From the NCBI GenBank assembly GCA_963575745.1, contig CAUYUJ010020728.1, positions 1 to 64,000 on the forward strand: a stretch of 64,000 bases of DNA. Reading direction: 5' to 3'. A program made the translations under genes and the position numbers. The stretch is from Prorocentrum cordatum (taxonomy: Eukaryota > Sar > Dinophyceae > Prorocentrales > Prorocentraceae). Below, piece after piece: positions 43,393 through 54,550 of this stretch; position 1 is the stretch's first letter; every line of letters starts with the position of its first letter. Below the pieces are notes generated by a model. That model worked only from the letters and a program-made list of their open reading frames with translations, was not told where the DNA came from and searched no databases.

Positions 43393-43686
43393 CATGATGA
43401 TGGTGATAATTTTGCTCATGGTGCTGCTGCTGATGATCATGACTGTGAAGATCATGATGATATTGTTGTTTCTGCTGGTGATAATGAACGTGATGGTGGT
43501 GGCGATGGTGATGGTGATGGTGATGATGACGCTGACGATGGCGATGACGATGACGATGACCATGCTGCTGATGACGATGTCGATAATGCTGCTGATGATG
43601 ATAGCGGTGCTGATGATGATGTTGATGATGTTGCTGCGGATGCTGATGATGATAGTGATGATGATGTTGATGATTTTGATGCTGAC

Positions 43687-43717
<31 letters not shown>

Positions 43718-44246
43718 CCGATGCGGCTGCTGTTGATGATGATGCTGATTCTGATGCTGTTGCTGTTGATGATGCTGCTGATGCTGATGCTGATGCTGCT
43801 TATGATGATGATGATGATGATGATGCTGTCGTTGATGATGATGATGTTTCTGGTGGTGTTGATGAATATGATGGTACTGATGATGAGGATGAGGGAGATG
43901 ATGAGGATGACGATACGGATGAAGATGAGGATGAGGGTGATTATGATGGTGATGAGGATGATGATGATGATGATGCTGGCGATGATGATGATGTTGATAA
44001 TGATGAGGATGATGACGATGATGGCGATGCTGATGATGATGATGATTACGATGATGGTGATGATGGTGATGCTGATGATGATGGTGACGACGATGACGAT
44101 GATGAGGATGCTGATGATAATAATAATGCTGATGCTGGTGATGATGATGATGGCGATGATGGTGGTGCTGATGCTGCTGATGATGATGATGATGACGATG
44201 ATGGTGATGATGGTGATGATGATGATGGTGGTGATGGTGATGGTGG

Positions 44247-44290
<44 letters not shown>

Positions 44291-44365
44291 ATGATGATGA
44301 TGATGATGATGTTGGTGGTGGTGATGATGATGATGATGATGATGGTGATGATCATGGAACGAGCG
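43040..44365. repeat. GAT trinucleotide array in intron 2
   Basis: 1.3 kb of GATGAT with GAC, GCT, GGT and GAA variants. It yields Asp-rich, Met-rich and Ile-rich ORFs, none credible as a protein. Confidence 0.95.
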
Positions 44366-44429
44366 TGGTCTACCGCTGCTGGCGGAAAACCGGGGGGGGG
44401 GTCTCTTGGGGTTCCCAGCCCGTCCCCCC

Positions 44430-44585
44430 CCCGCGAAAACGGGGGGTGGGTCACTACCGGTTCGAACCCCCCCCCCGGTCCATCATGCAAAAGTGGTGGT
44501 CACTACCGGTTCGAACCCCCCCTCCCTCGAAAACCGGGGGGGTCACTACCGGTTCGAACCACCCCCCCTTGCTGCTGGCAAACGA
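44430..44585 (+). repeat. CACTACCGGTTCGAACC repeats, direct set
   Basis: Three or more copies of CACTACCGGTTCGAACC separated by C- or G-rich runs. GGTTCGAACCC matches the tRNA B-box consensus. Inverted copies lie at 45925-46060. Confidence 0.8.
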
Positions 44586-44594
44586 TTCCCGCTC

Positions 44595-45880
44595 CTCGGG
44601 ACAGTTGAACAGTCGTGGGGATTTTGGGACAGTGGTGGGAACGGTGGTAGTGGGGACAGTGCTGCGGGGACAGTGGGACAGTGGTGCGAACAGTGGTGGG
44701 GACGGGGGTGGTGGTGACAGTGGTGTGGGGACAACGGGACAGTGGTGAGGGGACAGCGGGACAGTGGTGAAGACAGTGGGACAGTGGTGGGAACGGTGGT
44801 GGTGGGGACAGTGCTGCGGGGACAGTGGGACAGTGGTGCGAACGGTGGTGGTGACGGGGGTGGTGGGGACAGTGGTGTGGGGACAACGGGACAGTGGTGA
44901 GGGGACAGTGGGACAGTGGTGAAGACAGTGGGACAGTGGTGGGGACGGTGGTGGTGGGGTCAGTGGTGAAGGCGGTGGTGAGGACGGTGGTGGGACAGTA
45001 TTTAGTACAGTGAGGAGAGTGGTGGGGACAGTGGGAACAGTGGGACAGTGGTGGGGACCGTGGGGACAGTGGGACAGCACAGAAGGACAGCGGCGGGGAC
45101 AGTGGGGACAGTGGTGGGTATAGTGGGGACAGTGGTGGGGACCGTGGGGAAAGAGCAGAGAGCGGGACCGTGGTGGGACAATGGTGGGGACCGTGGGGGG
45201 GCAGTGAGACATTGGTGGGGGCACTGGTGGGGACAGCGGGGACAATGGTGGGAACAGTGGGGACAGTGGGGACAGTGGTGGGGACCGTGGGGAAAGCGCA
45301 GAGAGCGGGACCGTGGTGGGACAATGGTGGGGACCGTGGGGGGGCAGTGAGACATTGGTGGGGGCACTGGTGGGGACAGCGGGGACAATGGTGGGAACAG
45401 TGGGGACAGTGGGATAGTGGTGGGGACTGGGAGTGGTGGGGACGGTGGTGGTGGGGACAGTGGTGTGGGGACAGTGGGAACGTGATGGGGACAGTGGGAC
45501 ATTGGTGGGGAATGCGGTGGTGTGGAGAGTGGTGAGGGCGGTGGCGAGGACGGTGGTGGGACAATTGGACAGAGGTGCAGTTGGGACAGAGGTGGGGACA
45601 GTGGAGACAGTGGTGGGAACAGTGGGACAGCTCAGTGGGACAGCGGCGGGGGCAGTGGGACACAGTGGGACAGTGGGACAGTGGGGACAGTGGGACAGTG
45701 CTTGGGGCCGTGGGGAAAGTGGGGAGAGTGGGACCGTGGTGGGAACAGTGGTGGGGACAGTGGGGACAGTGCGACAGTGGTGGGTGGGGACAGTGGGGAC
45801 GGTGGTAGGAACAGTGGGGACAGTGGTGGTGAGGACTGAGGACAGTGGTGCTGGGGACAGCAATGGCGGATGATGTGCGG
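44595..45880. repeat. GGGACAGTGGT minisatellite
   Basis: 1.3 kb of a 9-14-bp G-rich unit (GGACAGTGG, GGGACAGTGGTGG). It contains a larger internal duplication: 45150-45270 and 45290-45400 are nearly identical. Long Thr/Pro/His ORFs on the minus strand are artefacts. Confidence 0.95.
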
Positions 45881-45924
45881 ACGGTGGTAGGTGGTAGAGA
45901 CTCAGGAGCTTGCTGGCGGTGAGT

Positions 45925-46060
45925 GGGGCGGGGAGCTTCGGACCGGTAGTGCCCCCCCCCGGTTTTCGAGGGGGGGGAGGGTTCGAATCGGTAGTGACCC
46001 ACCCCCGTTTTCTGGAGGGGGGGGATGGGGTTCGAACCGGTAGTGACCCCCCCAAATTTT
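45925..46060 (-). repeat. GGTTCGAACCGGTAGTG repeats, inverted set
   Basis: Three copies in the orientation opposite to 44430-44585, so the minisatellite sits between inverted repeats. Confidence 0.8.
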
Positions 46061-46214
46061 CTGGAGGGGGGGGGGGCGGTAGGGGAAGGGGGGGTTTTGC
46101 CGGGGGGAAGGAGGGGGGGGGGGTCCAGCAGGGGAGGGGGAGATTTTCGGAGGGGGGGAGACCCCCCGGGTTCCAGAGGAAGAGGGGTGAAACTTTCATC
46201 AGTAAAGCGGCGGT

Positions 46215-46670
46215 GGATCACACTCCCTCTGATGATGATGTTGATGATGATGAAGATGAGGATGATGATGATGATGATGATGCTGATGCTGATGCTGATG
46301 CTGATGATGATGACGACGATGACGATGATGAGGATGCTGATGATGATAATAATGCTGATGCTGGTGCTGATGATGATGCTGATGCTGATGATGGTGGTGC
46401 TGATGCTGCTGATGATGATGCTGATGCTGACGCTGATGATGATGCTGATGCTGCTGACGATGATGATGCTGAACATAATTTTGATGCTGCTCATGCTGCT
46501 GCTGATGATGATGATGCTGCTGATGATGATGATGCTGATGATGATGCTCATGATGACGATGCTCATGCTGCTGCTGCTGATGATGATGATGATCATGATG
46601 ATGATGATGATGATGATGATGATGCTGATGCTGATGCTGATGATGATGATGATGCTGATGCTGATGCTGA

Positions 46671-46707
<37 letters not shown>

Positions 46708-46733
46708 GGTGATGATGATGATGATGATGATGC

Positions 46734-46774
<41 letters not shown>

Positions 46775-46793
46775 GTGATGGTGGTGGTGGTGA

Positions 46794-46827
<34 letters not shown>

Positions 46828-46832
46828 GGTGA

Positions 46833-46866
<34 letters not shown>

Positions 46867-46895
46867 GGTGGTGGTGGTGAGGAGGAGGAGGAGGA
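46215..46895. repeat. Second GAT/GCT trinucleotide array
   Basis: 0.7 kb of GATGATGCT repeats, followed by GGA-rich DNA to about 47060. Confidence 0.95.
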
Positions 46896-47613
46896 GGAGC
46901 AGCAGGAGGAGGAGGAGGGAGAAACACCTAGCGCAGGCGAAGGCGACGCAGGAGGCTGAGGAGGCGGAACGAGATGAGGAATTGGAAGGAGGAAGGGAGG
47001 AGAAGGAGGGATGATGGAGGGGAGGGAGAGGTGTGAACTGGGAGGAGATGAGAGGGGTTTGGGGTGGGCGGGCGGGAGGGGGATGTGATTGGGGATGTTG
47101 GAGGAGGGAGACGGGGGAGGGAGGAACCTGGAGGGAGAAGTGAAGAGAAGATTAGCAGCTCGACGTATATGACTCATTGGGCGAGGATGATATTAGGATG
47201 GACCTCCGGCCCCTGCCAGGAGCGCCAAGTGCCATCTAGTGGCCGTCGGTCCGACCAGCCACCGTGCCTGAGTTGTGGACCAGAGAAGTATCGGATGCCT
47301 TGTGTGGATTGGCTCTGGTCCGCTATGCACGCTTCCGAGGTACACTGCGTTTGGGCTCGGGCCTTCCCTGCCTCACGACTGGTTGAGCGTCTGCGGTGCT
47401 CCTCTTGGTCTGCCCTACGGTATGCTGCTGGATTCTCCACTTCACCTTTCGACTGGTTTGGCCCTTCCCTTCCGTTCCTCTCCTCGTGCCCCCTCCCCCG
47501 TCCCCTCCTTCCCTTCCCCCTCCTTCACTGCACTTCCTCACATACCTCCTTCCGCGCCTCCTCCCGCGTCTCCTCCACCCGGAGAAAGAGAAGGGAGGAG
47601 GAGAGGGGGGCAG

Positions 47614-47725
47614 GTGATGGTGACGAGGCTCGGGGAAGAGGCAAGGGGAGGGGCTCGGCCCGAGGTGGACTACTCCACCAGGGATGCCACCGCCAAGGCG
47701 GGCCTGAAATACGAGGCGACCAGAG
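47614..47725 (+). CDS. Calx-beta gene exon 3
   Basis: Reads VMVTRLGEEARGGARPEV then DYSTRDATAKAGLKYEATR. This is the second and third strand region of Calx-beta: V-x-V-x-R-x-G, then D-Y-S-T-x-D-x-T-A-x-A-G-x-x-Y. The match to the family signature is the strongest single piece of evidence for the gene. The acceptor is GGCAG|GTG. The donor is AGAG|GCCCCT (GC type), phase 1, completed as Gly by exon 4. The polypyrimidine tract ends about 30 bases before the acceptor, so a slightly earlier start cannot be excluded. Confidence 0.75.
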
Positions 47726-49570
47726 GCCCCTCTTCTCGGCCTCACCTCGGCTCTCTCCTTCCCCTTACCGTCGCCCTCCCCTTCTCCTCCACGCCTCCCC
47801 AATATCCTTCACCCTCTCATTCAGCCTTCCCCCTCTCCCTTCTGGTTGCTTCTCGCCCTCACCCCTCTCCCCGTCCAAAAAGGTGTAGAGCGTTGGCCTG
47901 ATGTCGCAGATTTGAGACCCCCCCTGCCAGGCAGGAGCAGCGGCGCAGTCCACTGACTCTAGGCCCAGTGCAGTCGATCAAGGAGCCGCCTCCTCGACCC
48001 TCCGTCCGCGTCTGGCCGCGTCGACTCGGGCGATTTGTCCCAGTCTGACTACTGGGCGGGAGGGCTCGTGCGGGGGACCACCAGTCGGCAACAGAGACGC
48101 AGGCTGACCAGCCTGGGCCAGTGCGAGAGAGCCAGGAAGAGATGGTGAATTCCAGGCAGTTTGAAGCTCAATAGGAGTCTGCAGGTTTCCTGTTTACGAG
48201 GAGGCAGAGACAGGAGGAGACCCCCTCCTCAGTTGCCCTCGAGAACCTCGGCTAGGCCGCGGGACATTAAAGTCGCGGTGCCGTCGGTCGCGGCAGCAAC
48301 TCAGTCGACAAGTCTGCCAGTTGAGGCGAGTGCAAGATTTGTTGCGGGAAGAGAGGACGTGCAACCCTTGGTTGCCCCTTCATCCGTCGGGTGGGGGTCG
48401 GGATAGACTCAGACGAATGTACTGATTTGCAAGGCACGCACCTCAACCTGCAGCGTATACAGATGCTGCAGCATATGAGGCGCACCGCTCGAGGGTCTCT
48501 GGCACAGGTCTTCCGCCAGGGCCCCGAGACATCCTCGGCCATGGTGCCTCGCCTTTTTCCAATTTCAAGTTCTATGGAACCAGCCGCCCGCGCAAGGTGT
48601 AGGTCGTGGTTCCTGACGACTTTGACGGCGACTCCGACGCGCTGTGGTAAGGTTGTCGCAAGCGCACGCTGACTCGCATGTGAGTCGCCAGTGTTATCAG
48701 TCCTCTTGCGCGAGATCGAATCGCGGGCCACTGTTGTGTTCGCAGGTGTAGAGTGTTGTTCGGGCGCATACTACGGCGATCGCAGCGCGCCCCCGCACCG
48801 ACGAACCCCACCCCGTCCAAGCGTTACCGTTACCCGCCTCTCCCCCGGCCAGCGGCCGTTACCGGCCTGAATTCAAACATGACCTCCATAGCGAGCTCGA
48901 TCTAAGGCCCCGGAGGATGCGTTCACATGCGGCCCCCTTCCGCCCATGTTGGCACTCCCCTCTCACGCCCTCGTAGCGAGCTCCCCCTCCTTTGTTCGAT
49001 CTGCTTTGCGTTACTGGCACTTCATATGGTTGGGGCCCTCGCCAGGATAATGTATCGAATCCCCGCGACCCACCAACGCCTGACAACATATCGAAGCTAA
49101 CTTGCATACATACCATGGCTGCTGCCGCTAAAGCCCCCTCCTCGCCGGTCGGGCTCCGATAAGCTGACTGGGGGTTGTTTGGCCAGGGCAGTTGGAAGAC
49201 CCTTTCCCGTCCGCGCCATGATTGTCCATCGCAGTGTCGCTCTCCAGTCGCAGCCCATCTGGTAGTCTCCTCCATAGGCCCTGGCAGACTGGGTCCTTCT
49301 TCCCAGTTCGTACTGCCATGGCACTCCGCTCGGAAACCATGGACTTCGGGCAGGGACCCCCCGCACCGTCCCTTCTTGCCAAAGAGTGCATGTGCAGCCC
49401 CCCGACTGTAGCATCGCTAGAACCTGATCGCGCATGAGAAGCGCGCGCTTCTGATGCACATATCTGTCACGTGGGGGAACTTCCTCTTCTGCGTCCCCCT
49501 CGTCCTCCTCGTTCTCCTTATTCTCCTTCTCTTTCTCACTCCCCCATTCTCACTCTTCAGCGGCCGCGAG
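47726..49570 (+). other. Intron 3 of the Calx-beta gene
   Basis: GC donor and a clear polypyrimidine tract at 49500-49557. A decayed 91-bp repeat copy lies near 48880-48990. Nothing else recognised. Confidence 0.55.
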
Positions 49571-49653
49571 GTCGACTGAAGTTTGTTCCCGGGGAGACCC
49601 ACAAGACGTTCAACGTCAGGCTGATCGCTGACGACAGCTGGGCACCCCTGCAG
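49571..49653 (+). CDS. Calx-beta gene exon 4
   Basis: Reads RLKFVPGETHKTFNVRLI then ADDSWAPLQ, the core Calx-beta signature (L-x-F-x-P-G-E-T-x-K-T-x-x-V-x-x-I-x-D-D). The acidic D-D residues form part of the Ca2+-binding end of such domains in Na+/Ca2+ exchangers. It enters in phase 1 (G|GT) and leaves in phase 0. The donor is CTGCAG|GAAACG (GA type). Intron 4 is 9.0 kb. Confidence 0.8.
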
Positions 49654-50239
49654 GAAACGGGGGCACGGGGGGAGAGGACGTGGGGGGGCCTGTGTCGCAT
49701 GGAGCACAGGAGGTGGCCTTGGCCCCTGGCAGGACTTTTGTTGCTCATCCGCCCCCACCACTCCCGTGTCGTCCTGGAGGTACACAGGCGGAGGATGTTG
49801 CATCATGTCGTCTACGCCGCCGACCCCTGCCCTTCTGGGAACGCCTGCGTGGCCGAACGTAGCGCCAGAACGCGAACATCCTTCAATCACCGAAAAAGGG
49901 AGGTCAATGATTTTGGCTTCCTGTGGGCCTCCCGAAAGTCCTCTCGGAGCCTCTTGTGGCCCTTTAGGGGCCCCTTGTGCTTTCTCAAGGTGACCCCGAG
50001 ACCCTCCTGGGGCCACCTTGGGCTGTCCTTGAGGCATCTTGGGGCCACTTTATGCCCCAAAGCCCGGCCTAAGAGGCGCACAAGAGAGCTCCAGGACTGA
50101 TCCTGGGACCATCTTACATCCCAGCCACCCTCCCGAGGCCTCCAGACAAGGCATGCGAGTCGCCCCGAGAGCGACCAGGAACGCCCAAGGGTGACTGGGA
50201 ATCCAGCGAGATGCAATTGCTTTACCAGGAATCACACGA

Positions 50240-52485
50240 CCTGGAGTTTTCATCTTTTTGGGCGGATACGCCGTCCGAAGTAAAGACATCACACAAACAA
50301 CGCATTGCACGCTGACAAGAGATGTGTCGCAAGCTTAAGATCCGTACGTATCTTTCTAGCATTTATGATGAGAATGGAATGCCTTGCAGGTCTATCGACC
50401 ACTCCGCTGAGGTCTTGAAAGACTACTGGTCCAAGGTGTTTCCCCCCCCCCAGCTGGATCAATCCTCGTGGCCTGAGACCGATGCGGTTATCCAAACCAT
50501 CCCTGAACCCCTTTCTCGGTCATGGAAACTGTCTTACGATGAATGGTTTGACTATGTCCGAAGTCGTATTCATAGTATGCCAGGGGAAGCTGGTTTTCCG
50601 TACGCGATCTGGAAAGTTCTTGAGGCTGTTCGTCTTCTATATGATGTATACCTCACATTATCCACTGACGACGTGTCTGAGTTGCCCGTTGCGATGGGGC
50701 GGAGCCTCATGGTCCTCCTCCCGAAAGGCTCGGACCCCTGGGACAAGGCCGACTCGATTGTTCGCCACCCTAGCTGCACACGCCCGTAAGTATGTCCAAT
50801 ACTGATATGAAACTGCTCGCTGGAGCCATCACGGTGCCGCTCGCTCTCAACACGAAACGTACAGTTACAACATAACAGAAGTGTGCTGCTGGGAGGGACA
50901 TGATTACACATGCTGTGGACGCGGAGGGATGGGGGCTCGAGCAGCACGTGTTGGATCGCCCGAGCGCCGTCCTTTTCATGACGGATTGTTGTGTTGTTTT
51001 TTCCATCATTGGCCATTCCTTGGATGCTACATATCATCTCACATATGCGTGTGTGCTTGTACGTGTGTAGCTTCTTCCACATGCTGTATCAAAACAATAT
51101 TGCCATCATCCCCCTGGGCGGCCGCACGCACGGTGAATTCTGTATGGCCAGCGGTGTCAAGCAGGGATGCCCTAGCAGTATGCTACTATTCGTTATTGCC
51201 GCGGACCCGCTGTGGAGGTGGATTCGCTTCAAAGTTTCGTCGCACATCGGCAGGGCTTTTGCATATGCTGATGATTTTTGCTCCGGGCTTCCTGACGGCC
51301 GTCGTTCCCTGGGCCCCCTCCTCGCCCTGCTGACGCAGCTCGAAAACTTTGCCGGCCTTGCGCTTAATTTCAAAAAGTGCCAGATCCTGGTCGTCGGCTC
51401 CATTGATGTTTGGCCTCCTGAGGGACTCTGTTCGGGTGCTCAAGGGCGATTTCAAGCGCATTCAAGTGTTGGACGCGGTCAAATATCTAGGTATTTGCAT
51501 CGGCCCTGGAGCCGCTCGGCTGGCATGGTCAGAAGCATGCCCGAGATTTCAACAGCGTGTAAGCACGACGCGCCAGCTGCGTCTTGGTCTCACTCGCTCT
51601 GCCCTGGCTGTCCGCGTCACGTGTGTGTCCACGCTCATGTTTACCATGCAGGTGCATGAGGTATCGGCGTCACTTATTCATGCATGCAGAGAAGCTGCGA
51701 CGTGTTTGACCGCAGGGCCACGTAACGCTATATCCCATGCGATGTGTACGCAACTATCGGCCATCCATCTCCCGCTCGAATTTCAAGATGTTGTCACGCT
51801 TTGTCGTGCTGTCTGCCTTCGATACATTAGTCGCAGTGATTTGATTGGAGCGCCCATCTGCCACCTTGAGGCGATAGAAGATGAGCCCGATCATGTTTTT
51901 ATCCGCACGTGCAGTGGCTGGTGGGCAACATCCTTCTTGTCGTACATGAGAAGACTCTATCCTTGGTATGTGTCTCTTCTCCGTTGCCCACCAGGTCCAG
52001 TGGTTCCAGAGGGGCCGTGCAGGCTTCCACCCGAGGTGCCAAAATGGCAGCGGGCTCTATAGCGCATGCTCTGGCCCAATGGTCCTCCGAGGGGAAGTTT
52101 TCAAAGCATCCTGCTCCGACGCATTCGTAAGTGGTTTCCCCTTGCCCAGCAAACCCATGTCGATGGGTTTCTATATCAATGTTTATTCCTTGGTCCGAAA
52201 GACTCAACCTCATCTACTGGTGTCTGCGTTGCGTGTGCTGACACGTTCGGCTTGCACCTCTGCGAGGTGTCATTCTCCGCTGAGGAACGCTTCGAAGCTA
52301 GACTACGGGCGACTTCCCGTCGTCGCCATTTTCACGCCCGCTCTTGGCGCGAGCAGGCCGCTGCACAGTTCCCCCCCCCCCCCCCCTCCTCCTCTCGTGT
52401 GCAAGGAAGTGCGAATGCCGCTGCGAACGCGGGCTCTGGGGGGGTCTTGCCAAGGCGTGGCCGATGGCATGGAGGGCCCGGGTAA
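50240..52485 (+). pseudogene. Decayed LINE reverse transcriptase (in intron 4)
   Basis: RT motifs are spread over several frames. KDYWSKVFPPPQLD and SMPGEAGFPYAIWKV with MGRSLMVLLPKG lie in 50322-50770. SMSNTDMKLLAGAI (motif 2) is near 50785-50830. FMTDCCVVFSIIGHSLDATY (motif A) is near 50970-51030. MASGVKQGCPSS (motif B) is near 51145-51180, and FAYADDFCSG, with the YADD box at 51263-51274, completes the palm. VKYLGICIGPGAARLAW and later thumb-like sequence follow to about 52062, with a poorly conserved tail to 52485. No endonuclease or ORF1 is attached, so the copy is 5'-truncated. At least four frameshifts make it inactive. It is a different lineage from the giant element (YADD rather than FVDD). 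Confidence 0.8.
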
Positions 52486-52710
52486 GCAATATGGCTTATT
52501 GTTTACACCCCTCGGGGCTTGCGCCCATAGCGCGCGCGAGCAGTGTCGGCAGAGTGCCGACGCCACGGCGCAATGAAGTTCAGGTGCGTTGTCGTCTCTG
52601 AACGCTGGCCTTCGGTTCTGGCCGCTGTGCCACTGGGGAGGTGGCGCGGCGTTCATCGTCGGATCGTGGCCCTCGGTCTCCTCCGATGCCTCCTGGGGCC
52701 CCCGCGCCCC

Positions 52711-52900
52711 CCCCCCCCCCCCCCCCCCCCCCCCCCACCACCACACGCGCGCGCGCGCAGACGCACGCGCACGCACGCGCGCGCGCACGCACGCACGCAC
52801 ACACACACACACACACAAACAAACACACAAACACACAAACACACACACACACACACCACCCCGCCCCGCCCCACCCCGCCCCACCCCACCCCGCGCCAGA
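52711..52900. repeat. Poly-C run, (GCAC)n and (CA)n alternating tract
   Basis: About 26 C, then alternating purine-pyrimidine GCGCAC/CACA DNA of 120 bp, of the kind able to adopt Z-DNA. Confidence 0.9.
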
Positions 52901-53149
52901 AAAAAAAAGTGACTGGGCATCCAGAGCGCAGGCCCCTGCAATTCTGAACGCGGAGCCCGAAGGGGCCTGAGGGCGCCCTACTCAGTGCCTACAGCGCGCC
53001 ACGGTGGCGGATCTATCACCGTTGCCCAGTTCGGGCATTAGCCCCCCGCGCGGTTGCAATTCGCGCTTGTCCAGCACGTCGCAGTTCCACGCGTAGCGAG
53101 TTCATCTCTACCTATACGACCACCCTTCGGGCGAGAAGGGGGTTCGGGG

Positions 53150-53410
53150 GGGGGGGGGCAGCGTCTCACTCGATCGGTCTCGCTATCGATCTTACGATCG
53201 ATCTCATTATCTGTCTTGCTCGACCGATCTCACCCGATCGATCTCACAATCGATATCACTCGATCAATTTCATTCGGCCGATGGCACAATCGATATGACT
53301 ATCGGTTTCACAATCGATCTCACTATCGATCTCAGAATCTATCTCGCATTCGGTTTCACGATCCATACCACTATCGATATCACAATCAATCTCACAATCA
53401 ACGTCATCAT
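53150..53410. repeat. CGATCTCAC / ATCGAT short repeats
   Basis: An irregular 12-24-bp unit rich in TCGAT and TCACAATCGAT. Confidence 0.85.
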
Positions 53411-54475
53411 TGCCATCGTCGACAGCATCGCCCCCGACGTCGTCAACATCCTCATCGTCATCACCGCCGGGGCACCATCATCATCACCTCATCACCATCA
53501 TCATACCATCACCATCCTCATCATCGGGGCACCATCATCGTCACCGTCCTATTCATCATCAACATCATGTCCATCGAGGCTCCATCATCATCATCATCAT
53601 CGGAGCACCAGCACTGACATCAATCCATCATCATCATCATCCTCATCATCATTATCCTCATCATCGGGACACCATCATCGTCACCAGCTACATCATCATC
53701 AACATCATCATTATCGGGACACCATCATCATCGTTACACAAATCATCACCATCATCATCACCACCGGGACACCATCATCATCATCACCAACATTAGCATC
53801 ACCATCATCGGGCTACCATCATCAAACTCATCATCACCTTATCGTCGCCCTCATCAGTCACATCATAACCATCGATCATCATCGCCATCATCCGCATCAA
53901 CAGCATCATCATCGGGACACCATCATCTTCACCAGCATCATTATCATGAACAGCATAATCATCAACCTCATCGTCACCATCGGGGCACCATCATCTTCAT
54001 CTTCATCGTAATCATCGCATCATCCTATCATTATCCACATCATCATGATCATCAACATCATCATCTTCATCATCAGCGTCATCATCGGGGCACCATCATC
54101 GTCATCAGCGACATCAGCATCGTCATCATCGGGGCACCATCATCAGCACCATGGCCATCATCAGCATCATCGCCATCATCACCATCACCAGGACACTCAT
54201 CGTCACCATCATCATCAACATCACCATCATGCTCGGGACACCATCATCATCAACATCGGAACACTACCATCATCATCGTTTCATTATTATCATCATGAAC
54301 AACAGTATCGGCATCATCATCATCATTGGGACACCATCATCATTATCAGCAATATCACCATCAACAGCATCATCATCGGGACGCACCATTATCGCTACCA
54401 TCATCATCATCGCCATCACGATCACCGGGACACCATCATCATCATCAACGTCATCATCATCACCGGGCCACCAAA
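53411..54475. repeat. (CAT)n array with GGGACACCATCATC units
   Basis: ATCATC repeat with a recurrent CGGG(G/A)CACCATCATC insertion about every 40-60 bp. His- and Ile-rich ORFs are artefacts. Confidence 0.95.
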
Positions 54476-54550
54476 GCCCATTTGGTCGAGCACCAGCTTG
54501 CCCGTGGGCCGCACGGCCGCGCTTGCGGCCGCCCCCCCCCGCCGCGCCTC

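Noticed and set aside
43087-44748. 553-residue Asp-rich ORF (and Met/Ile-rich partners on other frames)
   Set aside because: Entirely a GAT trinucleotide array; all three frames and both strands are open because the repeat lacks stops.
44454-46596. Long minus-strand ORFs rich in TVPTTVP
   Set aside because: Shadow of the GGACAGTGG minisatellite, in several frames at once.
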